Of a stretch of 64,000 bases of DNA, positions 55,238 to 61,726 are shown piece by piece. Below the pieces are notes generated by a model. That model saw nothing but the letters and a program-made list of their open reading frames with translations. It searched no databases and was not told where the DNA came from. Made by a program: the position numbers and the translations under genes. The stretch is from Rhizobium sp. AQ_MP (GTDB taxonomy: Bacteria > Pseudomonadota > Alphaproteobacteria > Rhizobiales > Rhizobiaceae). The stretch is from positions 434,001-498,000 of the forward strand of contig NZ_JACJVI010000001.1 in NCBI RefSeq assembly GCF_014237835.1, given 5' to 3'. Each line of letters starts with the position of its first letter. The first letter of the stretch is position 1.

Positions 55238-55516
55238 TCACGGTGCCTCATCACCGCTTTCCATGCGGACTGTCACTTTCTTCACCCCGGGTACCGCCAG
55301 GGCAACTTCCACGGCCCTGGTCATTTCGTCCCGCGTCCCGACGACGCCGTACAGAAGGATTTCCCCAGCCGACGCGACAACCCGCAACCCCTCGGCACCT
55401 GTGCCTTGCGATGCCGCCAACGCGTCCGCCACCTGCTGTTCCAGTTGCGCCTCCGTCGGAAACTCGTCAGCCATCTCCGGCGCTTCTCCGTGAAACCGTT
55501 GTGGCTTGAAGATCAT
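55238..55516 (-). CDS. BON-domain protein
   Basis: A 92-residue protein whose second half is a BON domain (EGLRVVASAGEILLYGVVGTRDEMTRAVEVALAVPGVKKV), the alpha/beta fold thought to bind phospholipid or ligand in stress proteins. There is no signal peptide, so it may be cytoplasmic. The start ATG 55516 follows GAGAGGAG. An EcfG-like promoter on this strand lies 31-55 bp upstream. Confidence 0.8.
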   Translation of the reverse strand: MIFKPQRFHGEAPEMADEFPTEAQLEQQVADALAASQGTGAEGLRVVASAGEILLYGVVGTRDEMTRAVEVALAVPGVKKVTVRMESGDEAP

Positions 55517-55546
55517 GGCACGCTCCTCTCTCCATCCTGCAGTCCT

Positions 55547-55571
55547 AACGCTCCCCCGCCCATTTGGTTCG
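55547..55571 (-). promoter_or_regulatory. Probable EcfG-type promoter of the BON gene
   Basis: On the minus strand CGAAC (55571-55567) - 16 bp - CGTT (55550-55547): one mismatch in the -35, exact -10. Confidence 0.5.
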
Positions 55572-55614
55572 ACATCCAGCGTATCAAATTGAGTTATGGC
55601 ACCTGGAGGAGGGC

Positions 55615-57315
55615 GTGTTGAGGCACGTGGTCAGACGGTTTCTCGGTATCTTTCCCACAGCCTCCATCGGCTCGTACCTGGCCGCGATGGCGATCCTGGC
55701 GACCTTGCCACTCCTGGCCTTCGTGGCATTCCTCCTCCTGCAGCTCGAACGATCGCAGTTTCAGACCCTGCGAACCGACGTCGCAGATGATGCGCAAGCG
55801 ATCAGTCGGGCCGTTGAGCGCAAGATCGCCGACATGGAGACGACGCTTGCGCTGGTGGCCAATTCCGCCGAATTGCAGCAGGGGGATCTCCAGGCCTTCC
55901 ATACGCGCGTCGGGGAAAGCCTCAAGGAAAGCTCGCTCTATGTAATGCTTGCTCGGCAGGACGGGGTTCAGATCCTCAATACGCGGATGCCCTGGGGCGC
56001 GACGCTTAGGCCGATGGCAAACCCGGAGTCAGTCCGATCCGCCTTGAGATCGGGGAGAGTGGAACTGTCAGGCGTATTCTTCGGTGCGACGAGCCAGCGC
56101 TGGGTCGTCAATCTGACAATGCCTCGCATCAACAACACCCCGGGAGAGGCCGATGCCGTGGTGCTGACACAGGATGCAGCCAGCTTGGCGAACCTGGCCG
56201 CCCGCGAAGCGATTCCGCCCGGTTGGTCCTCGGCGCTTGTGGATGGTGACGGTCGCATCGTCGTGTCGCACGGTGCCGAGAACCAGCCCTCTGGTACACA
56301 GATCGACCAGAGCTGGCTGGAATTGATGTACGGCTACAACAACAGTGCGGTCTTTTATCAGAACGGAAGACAGTATCTGATGGGTTACGCCAAGGTCGCA
56401 GACTGGCCGTGGCGTGCTTTGGTTTGGGGGCCAGTCGACAGCCTCAAGGGCTCCTTTATTACGCTCTGGAAGAGCCTGTTGATCGGCAGCCTCGTCCTGA
56501 TGACCTTCCTCTTGGGCATTGTCCTTGTCGCGGCCCATCATCTGCGTTCGGCGATCCGCCGGATCGCCTGGATGGCGGAGCGCATCGGGCGTGGCGAAAT
56601 CGTCTCGCCGGAGCGAACGAAGATTGTCGAGGCGAACCAGGTTGCAGTCGCCCTCTCGAATGCTTCCTTCGATCGCGCCGAAGCTGAAGAGCGCATCCAT
56701 TTCATTCTGCAGGAGCTCGTTCATCGCACCAAGAACATCTTGTCTCTTGTCCAGGCGATGATGCGTCAGCTAGCCCGAGGCACCGATGACGTCGAGGAGT
56801 TTCAGCGTGCCGTGAGCGGCAGGCTTGCAGGCCTCGCCCAGTCGATAGAAGCACTGGCCAAGCAGCAATGGGGCGGTATTCCGCTTGCCGCGTTGGTCGA
56901 CCTGCATCTGACGACAGTTACGGGATCGGTGGATCGTGTCTCTCGCCGAGGTCCGGATCTGCTTGTCAATGCCAACGCCGTTCAGAACCTCGGACTCGTG
57001 TTTCATGAATTGGCGACCAATTCTGTCAAATACGGTGCTCTCTCGGTGCTTGAGGGGCGCCTTCGTATTGAGTGGCAAGTGCTCGAGCCCCAGGAAGCGG
57101 GAGGGGAGCAAAGGCTTGAGCTCACCTGGGTCGAGCAGCACGGCCCACCCGTCACGCCACCGACGAGACGTGGCTTCGGCTCGACCGTTGTCGAGCGACA
57201 TGCGGCGAGCGCCTTTGCCGGGGAAGTCAGGATCGACTTCGACCCCCAGGGGTTAAGCTGGACCCTGGTCGCGCCTTTGTCATCCTTCCTTGCCGGCAGT
57301 GCCGAGTCATCCTGA
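55615..57315 (+). CDS. Membrane HWE/HisKA_2-family sensor histidine kinase
   Basis: A 566-residue kinase. Two membrane helices (about 15-40 and 275-300) flank a periplasmic sensor of the CACHE type (FVAFLLLQLERSQFQTLRTDVADDAQ; TLALVANSAELQQGD). After a HAMP-like linker comes a HisKA_2/HWE domain with phospho-acceptor His in ELVHRTKNILSLVQ and the ATPase sequence FHELATNSVKYGALS. GTG 55615 is chosen because GGAGGAGGGC precedes it. No response regulator is adjacent. HWE kinases often feed the PhyR/EcfG stress pathway, and this gene is surrounded by candidate EcfG promoters. Confidence 0.85.
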   Translation: MLRHVVRRFLGIFPTASIGSYLAAMAILATLPLLAFVAFLLLQLERSQFQTLRTDVADDAQAISRAVERKIADMETTLALVANSAELQQGDLQAFHTRVGESLKESSLYVMLARQDGVQILNTRMPWGATLRPMANPESVRSALRSGRVELSGVFFGATSQRWVVNLTMPRINNTPGEADAVVLTQDAASLANLAAREAIPPGWSSALVDGDGRIVVSHGAENQPSGTQIDQSWLELMYGYNNSAVFYQNGRQYLMGYAKVADWPWRALVWGPVDSLKGSFITLWKSLLIGSLVLMTFLLGIVLVAAHHLRSAIRRIAWMAERIGRGEIVSPERTKIVEANQVAVALSNASFDRAEAEERIHFILQELVHRTKNILSLVQAMMRQLARGTDDVEEFQRAVSGRLAGLAQSIEALAKQQWGGIPLAALVDLHLTTVTGSVDRVSRRGPDLLVNANAVQNLGLVFHELATNSVKYGALSVLEGRLRIEWQVLEPQEAGGEQRLELTWVEQHGPPVTPPTRRGFGSTVVERHAASAFAGEVRIDFDPQGLSWTLVAPLSSFLAGSAESS

Positions 57316-57317
57316 CA

Positions 57318-57342
57318 GGAACCTAACGCAGACTATCGGGTT
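57318..57342 (+). promoter_or_regulatory. Probable EcfG-type promoter of the 76-residue protein gene
   Basis: GGAAC (57318-57322) - 16 bp - GGTT (57339-57342), one mismatch, directly after the kinase stop and 31 bp before the next start. Confidence 0.5.
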
Positions 57343-57372
57343 GATCTTGATGAAATCATCGGAGGACCGAGC

Positions 57373-57603
57373 ATGGACGACCAGCCTACACAGCGCGACA
57401 AGGAAACGATCGAGAAGGATGCCGAAGGCCAGTTTGTCGGAACGCAGGCGGGCGGTGACAATGATGGAGTGGCAAGTGCCAAGCCCACCGTCGTGACAGG
57501 ATCCGACGATGCAACCGTCAACAAATGGCCGCCCGGCAAAAAAGATCCGCCCAAGGACTGGGATCCAAACTTCGATGTTCGTGATCAGACCAACCGTCGT
57601 TGA
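57373..57603 (+). CDS. Small hydrophilic hypothetical protein
   Basis: A 76-residue, highly charged, glycine- and lysine-rich protein (KWPPGKKDPPKDWDPNFDV) with no recognisable fold and probably disordered. ATG 57373 follows GGAGGACCGAGC. Its separate EcfG-like promoter suggests a stress-induced role. I do not recognise a characterised homologue. Confidence 0.6.
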   Translation: MDDQPTQRDKETIEKDAEGQFVGTQAGGDNDGVASAKPTVVTGSDDATVNKWPPGKKDPPKDWDPNFDVRDQTNRR

Positions 57604-57606
57604 CGA

Positions 57607-57798
57607 TCACAACTGGCCCGACCCCATCCGCGCTCCGTTAATCTGGGCGGGGACCGCAACAAGAGAGAGAGAGCGCTCGCGAAGCGGAAGATCAGCCCGC
57701 AGCGGCAGCGTAACCTGGGGCTGATCCTGTGCCTTTTCCGCAGGCTTTTCAGACTTGCGGAAACGGTGCATCCAATTCCTGAATATTGCCGGGATCAT
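57607..57798 (-). CDS. Small hypothetical protein, second gene of a pair
   Basis: A 63-residue basic protein (IPAIFRNWMHRFRKSEKPAEKA) with an amphipathic N-terminal helix and no known domain. ATG 57798 has GGAAG upstream; an in-frame GTG two codons earlier overlaps the stop of the preceding gene (GTGA). It is convergent with the 76-residue protein gene, 3 bp away. Moderate confidence that it is translated. Confidence 0.5.
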   Translation of the reverse strand: MIPAIFRNWMHRFRKSEKPAEKAQDQPQVTLPLRADLPLRERSLSLVAVPAQINGARMGSGQL

Positions 57799-57800
57799 CG

Positions 57801-58121
57801 TCACTTCCTTTCCTTCATTGCTTCGGTAAAGCCGTTGGGCGAGTTGAGATCCGGGGCAGTCCGCAAAAGCGCAGCTGCACGGGCTTTCGCGGTGTCCAGA
57901 ATGTCGCGGATCGCTTCACCCTTTTCATGGCCGCGCCCGACACCAGCAGACGTCTCCACGCCGGGATCTTCCGAGCCATCGCGCAGCAGCACCTCCTGTT
58001 CGAGATTGCGAAGCAGTTCAGGCGCGTTCTCCGGCGCGGTGAGCGTCTCGCTGAGGAGTGAGATCAGGATTTCCCGATGCGCGTTGAGCCGCGCTTCCAA
58101 TGATTTCAGATCGGCGTCCAC
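57801..58121 (-). CDS. Hypothetical helical protein
   Basis: A 106-residue, mainly alpha-helical soluble protein (LEARLNAHREILISLLSETL; GEAIRDILDTAKARAAALL) with no recognised family. The start is GTG 58121 after GGGAGAG. It is followed by the 63-residue gene with overlap or near-overlap, and diverges from the hypothetical gene at 58222. Confidence 0.6.
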   Translation of the reverse strand: MDADLKSLEARLNAHREILISLLSETLTAPENAPELLRNLEQEVLLRDGSEDPGVETSAGVGRGHEKGEAIRDILDTAKARAAALLRTAPDLNSPNGFTEAMKERK

Positions 58122-58156
58122 GATGGTCTCTCCCGTGTCGACAAGTCATCGTGAGG

Positions 58157-58181
58157 GGAACCTTGGGCGGCGCCAAAAGTT
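58157..58181 (+). promoter_or_regulatory. Probable EcfG-type promoter of the 58.2 kb gene pair
   Basis: GGAAC (58157-58161) - 16 bp - AGTT (58178-58181), one mismatch, 41 bp before ATG 58222. Confidence 0.5.
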
Positions 58182-58221
58182 TCCTTGAAGAGCAATATCT
58201 TCTGTCGAAAAGGAGTGGATC

Positions 58222-58500
58222 ATGTCCGAGACGGTGCGCCCCCCGCGCTGGCGTCGCTTCCCCGATCCGCGTGATCGTCTGATCATCGCGCTGTTCGCGC
58301 AACTGGAGGCGGAGCGCCAGACACGTGAAACCTTGCGCCAGGCGATCCGCTCAGGCGCTATCGATCCTGCCGTTTTGGAAGCCATCGCCGAGGATCCGGT
58401 CCCCGCGAGCAGTGAGGATATTGCGGGTCTTGAACGGACCATCGCCTTCCGCGAGCGGCTGCATGGCGAGGGCGATTACGCGAGAGAGGAGTGGAGATGA
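58222..58500 (+). CDS. Hypothetical charged helical protein
   Basis: A 92-residue protein rich in Arg and Glu (RDRLIIALFAQLEAERQTRETL), predicted coiled-coil, family unknown. ATG 58222 follows AAGGAGTGGATC. It overlaps the following small lipoprotein gene by 4 bp (ATGA), so the two are co-expressed, probably from the EcfG-like promoter upstream. Confidence 0.6.
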   Translation: MSETVRPPRWRRFPDPRDRLIIALFAQLEAERQTRETLRQAIRSGAIDPAVLEAIAEDPVPASSEDIAGLERTIAFRERLHGEGDYAREEWR

Positions 58501-58703
58501 AACTCACCAGAACAACAGCCGCATGTCTCAGCCTTCTCCTGCTTACGGCATGTGGTGAGGGAACAGGCACCAGCGGCACGACCGAGGAGCGCCAGACCAC
58601 GACCGGCACGCTTCCGGCGATGGAGACGGAGAGCGATCCCACGCCCCAGACTGGCAAGGGAGGTGCAGGTCAGAGCAGACCGAATGGCCAAAACCGCCCC
58701 TGA
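58497..58703 (+). CDS. Small lipoprotein
   Basis: A 68-residue protein. A signal peptide ends in lipobox LLLTAC, followed by a Thr/Gly-rich low-complexity tail, so it is an exported lipid-anchored peptide without a folded domain. ATG 58497 overlaps the stop of the previous gene. A strong terminator follows 17 bp after the stop. Confidence 0.65.
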   Translation: MKLTRTTAACLSLLLLTACGEGTGTSGTTEERQTTTGTLPAMETESDPTPQTGKGGAGQSRPNGQNRP

Positions 58704-58720
58704 AAAATGCCCATAGCCAA

Positions 58721-58759
58721 CGGCAAAAGGGCCCGGAAAAATCCCGGGCCCTTTTGCCG
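58721..58759. terminator. Strong bidirectional terminator before glgA
   Basis: Perfect 16-bp stem CGGCAAAAGGGCCCGG / CCGGGCCCTTTTGCCG with a 7-base loop, between the lipoprotein gene and the convergent glgA. The T-rich arms allow termination in both directions. Confidence 0.85.
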
Positions 58760-58782
58760 TTCAGCGATATCTGCCGATCTTG

Positions 58783-60366
58783 TCAGTGCTGCAACTGTGC
58801 CCGGGATTCGGTCAGCCGGCCGTAGACCTCCGCATAGCTCTCGGCGCTGCGATCCCAGGAGTAATCAGCGCGCATCGCCTGCAATTGCAGCCGTGCCCAC
58901 TTGCGCTTGTCGCCATAGGCATCCACCGCGCGACGCAACGCGTGGCGCAGTCCTTCCGGACGGACGGGATGGAACTGGAAGCCGGTGGCCGCCCGGGCTG
59001 AGATCGCCGCATCGTTTGCATCGATGATCGTTTCGGAAAGCCCTCCGGTTCGCGAGACCACGGGCACGCAGCCGTAGCGAAGCGCATAAAGCTGTGTCAG
59101 GCCGCAGGGTTCGAAGCGCGATGGCTGGATGATGCCGTCCGAGCCGCCGTGAATGAGATGGGCCGTGGGCTCGCTGTAACCTATTGTCACGGCCATGCGT
59201 CCGGGAAAACGTGCCGCTGTCGCTTTCAACGCATCTTCGATATCGTGATCGCCCTGACCATGCACGATCAGGCGCCCGCCACGGTGGAAGATCTCATCCG
59301 CTACCTCGGCCAGCATGTCCATGCCCTTCTGCCAGGTGATCCGCGTGACCGCCGAAAACAGCGGTCCGTCACCGGGCTCCAGGTTGAAGCGTTCGAGCAG
59401 GAGCGCCTTGTTGTGCTTCTTCAGCCGCAGGCTCTTCATGTCATAGCGAAATGGCAGGTAGGGATCCGTCGCCGGGTTCCAAACCTCCTTGTCGATGCCG
59501 TTGACAATGCCCTGCAGGCTGTCGAGGCGTGCGTTCAGCACGCCATCAAGTCCCATGCCGAAGCTCGGTGACAGGATCTCGCGCGCATAGGTCGGGCTGA
59601 CAACGGTGATATGATCGGCCGTGACCAGCCCGCCCTTGAGGTAGCTGATATCACCGAAATACTCCATCTGTTCGACGGTATACACCTCCGGTGGCAACCC
59701 GATCTGAGACAGCAATGCAGCCGAATACTGGCCCTGGAAAGCGAGATTGTGGATCGTCAGCACCACGGGTACGGCGGAGCCCATCTGCCGGAGATAGACG
59801 GATGTTAGAGCCGATTGCCAGTCGTGGGTATGCACGAGATCAGGCTTCCAGCCCGGGAGCGCGCCCGCGGCGATCTCGGCTCCCGCAAGCGACAGAACCG
59901 CAAACCTCTTCCAGTTGTCGGCATGATCAAAGCCGTGCTCGTTGACATAAGGACCGCCCGGCCGCTCGTAGAGAGCCGGTGCGTCTAGGACGAAAAGGCT
60001 CAGCCCGTCGATCTCGAGGTGGCGCAGCGTGGCCTTCTCGCCAAGGAGATCGTCAAACTCCATGAGGGGAGGATGCAGACGCGCGAGCGCAAGGATAGAG
60101 GGATAACCTGGTACCAGGGTATGAGTCTCGATGCCGAAGGCGGACAAGGCCTTGGGAAGTGCACCGGTGACATCGGCGAGCCCCCCTGTCTTGATCAGAG
60201 GATAGATTTCCGAGGTCACAGCCAACACATGCAATGGCACTCGGGTCGGAGAACGACGGTGGGGGCGAAGCTCGTCGTCGTCGCGGAGATAGGCTTCCCG
60301 AACCCGCTGGATGAATTGCGCCCGGCCAAGCGCCGGTGAAAGATCTAGTCCTGCCACCTTATTCAC
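58783..60366 (-). CDS. glgA: Glycogen synthase with N-terminal extension
   Basis: A 527-residue GT5 starch/glycogen synthase. The ADP-glucose motif KTGGLAD lies near residue 58, about 45 residues later than in E. coli GlgA because of an extra basic N-terminus. Other motifs are VHTHDWQSAL, LTIHNLAFQG, RITWQKGMD and RFEPCGLTQLYALRYG. It adds glucose from ADP-glucose to glycogen. Its start is GTG 60366, overlapping the stop of the DUF2934 gene. No glgB, glgC or glgX adjoins it, so it may be a second, stress-linked copy. Confidence 0.87.
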   Translation of the reverse strand: MNKVAGLDLSPALGRAQFIQRVREAYLRDDDELRPHRRSPTRVPLHVLAVTSEIYPLIKTGGLADVTGALPKALSAFGIETHTLVPGYPSILALARLHPPLMEFDDLLGEKATLRHLEIDGLSLFVLDAPALYERPGGPYVNEHGFDHADNWKRFAVLSLAGAEIAAGALPGWKPDLVHTHDWQSALTSVYLRQMGSAVPVVLTIHNLAFQGQYSAALLSQIGLPPEVYTVEQMEYFGDISYLKGGLVTADHITVVSPTYAREILSPSFGMGLDGVLNARLDSLQGIVNGIDKEVWNPATDPYLPFRYDMKSLRLKKHNKALLLERFNLEPGDGPLFSAVTRITWQKGMDMLAEVADEIFHRGGRLIVHGQGDHDIEDALKATAARFPGRMAVTIGYSEPTAHLIHGGSDGIIQPSRFEPCGLTQLYALRYGCVPVVSRTGGLSETIIDANDAAISARAATGFQFHPVRPEGLRHALRRAVDAYGDKRKWARLQLQAMRADYSWDRSAESYAEVYGRLTESRAQLQH

Positions 60367-60626
60367 CCCTTTCGGCTCCTTGCCATCTTCTTGACCGGGC
60401 GAACCGGTTCTTCGGTGATCACAAGTCCTTCCTGCTCGGCAGACACCTGAGCGTCTGCTATGCGCCTGCCGGCTTTCGCCGTTGTTTCAGACGCCGCTGC
60501 GTTCAGCGTCTCCCAGTCGTTGAGTGCGGTCTGCCAATGGGCCTCGTCACGGCCGTCTGGGCGCCCTTCTTCTTCCCAGAGCGAATAGGCTCGCCGGGCA
60601 ATCCAGTCATAGTCTCGTTCAGGCAT
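60363..60626 (-). CDS. DUF2934-family small protein
   Basis: An 87-residue protein with the DUF2934 signature YDWIARRAYSLWEEEGRPDGRDEAHW, found in many rhizobial stress and glycogen loci, function unknown. The C-terminal third is basic. It is translationally coupled to glgA (GTGA overlap). A perfect EcfG-type promoter on this strand lies 165 bp upstream, giving a stress-controlled two-gene operon. Confidence 0.8.
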   Translation of the reverse strand: MPERDYDWIARRAYSLWEEEGRPDGRDEAHWQTALNDWETLNAAASETTAKAGRRIADAQVSAEQEGLVITEEPVRPVKKMARSRKG

Positions 60627-60790
60627 GGCATTTCTCCGTCGTCGCCCATTGCCGGTTCCACACGCCAATGTTCTTCGGCCGAGCGCGGTCTCGTCGCACC
60701 CGCCGCCTCCCCGGTCGGATATGTCTGCGATACCCCCATACCGACAGACGATCCGCCGGCTCATCATTGGAGAGGAACTGGCAACAGAGG

Positions 60791-60815
60791 AACGCCATCC
60801 GGGGCAAACGGTTCC
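60791..60815 (-). promoter_or_regulatory. EcfG-type promoter of the DUF2934-glgA operon
   Basis: On the minus strand, exact GGAAC (60815-60811) - 16 bp - CGTT (60794-60791). It is 165 bp upstream of the DUF2934 start and back-to-back with the ku promoter. Confidence 0.7.
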
Positions 60816-60844
60816 CGGTGCAACCGCCGATTTGAACGGCCGTC

Positions 60845-60869
60845 GGAACAGTTTTTTGACGGAGGCGTT
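60845..60869 (+). promoter_or_regulatory. EcfG-type promoter of ku
   Basis: Exact GGAAC (60845-60849) - 16 bp - CGTT (60866-60869), 45 bp before the ku start codon. Confidence 0.75.
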
Positions 60870-60913
60870 TGCAGGGCAGTGTTGCGGACAGATGGCAGCT
60901 GGGAGATGTGGCG

Positions 60914-61720
60914 ATGGCGCAGCGCGCGTTCTGGAAAGGCTATCTGAAACTGTCCCTCGTCACCTGTCGGGTGGCCATGACACCTGCAGTCACCGAGAGC
61001 AGCAAACTTCGCTTTCACAACATCAATCGCAAGACCGGCAACCGGATCGTCAGTCGGTATGTCAATTCAGAGACCGGCAAGCCAGTCGATGACGAGGATC
61101 AGGTCAAGGGTTATGAGCGGAGCGAAGACGATTATGTTCTGTTCGAGGACGATGAGCTCGAAGAAGTCGCGCTCGAAAGCACGCGGACCATCGATATCGA
61201 GAGATTCATTCCGCGCAGCTCGATTGGCTGGATCTGGTATGATAGCCCGCATTACCTCGCCCCGGCCGACAAGGTGAGTGAGGAGGCTTTCGCCGTCATT
61301 CGCGAGGCGATGCGTAAGACCGATACGGGTGGCATCGCGCGTCTGGTGCTGTATCGCCGAGAACATGCTGTCCTGCTTGTTCCGAGAGACGAGGGCATGA
61401 TCGTCTGGACGCTGCGATATGGCGACGAGGTCCGAGACCCCGATCCGTTTTTCGACAAGGCCGGCAAGACCGAGGTTTCGGCGAGCGCAAGAACTATGAT
61501 GAAGAAGCTCGTGGAGGCGAGACTGCGGAGTTGGCAGCCGAAGCTCGTGCGAGACCCGGTTGAGGAGCGCCTGCACGAGATCATCGAGAACCGGACCAAG
61601 AAATCCAGAAAGACAAAACCGAAGAAGCCCGCAGAGCCCGAACGCAAGGACAATGTCATCGACATCATGGAAGCGTTGAGACGCAGTCTCGCATCTGAAA
61701 AGAAGGCGGCTCGCAAATAG
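60914..61720 (+). CDS. ku: Non-homologous end-joining protein Ku
   Basis: A 268-residue bacterial Ku, the homodimeric ring that binds DNA double-strand ends and recruits LigD. Features are WKGYLKLSLVTCRVAM at the start, KLRFHNIN, and the core GGIARLVLYRREHAVLLVPR. The Lys/Arg-rich C-tail (KKSRKTKPKKP) is typical. ATG 60914 starts MAQRAFWKG; an in-frame upstream start is less homologous. It is convergent with ligD, 6 bp apart, giving a complete NHEJ pair. Confidence 0.92.
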   Translation: MAQRAFWKGYLKLSLVTCRVAMTPAVTESSKLRFHNINRKTGNRIVSRYVNSETGKPVDDEDQVKGYERSEDDYVLFEDDELEEVALESTRTIDIERFIPRSSIGWIWYDSPHYLAPADKVSEEAFAVIREAMRKTDTGGIARLVLYRREHAVLLVPRDEGMIVWTLRYGDEVRDPDPFFDKAGKTEVSASARTMMKKLVEARLRSWQPKLVRDPVEERLHEIIENRTKKSRKTKPKKPAEPERKDNVIDIMEALRRSLASEKKAARK

Positions 61721-61726
61721 AGGCCC

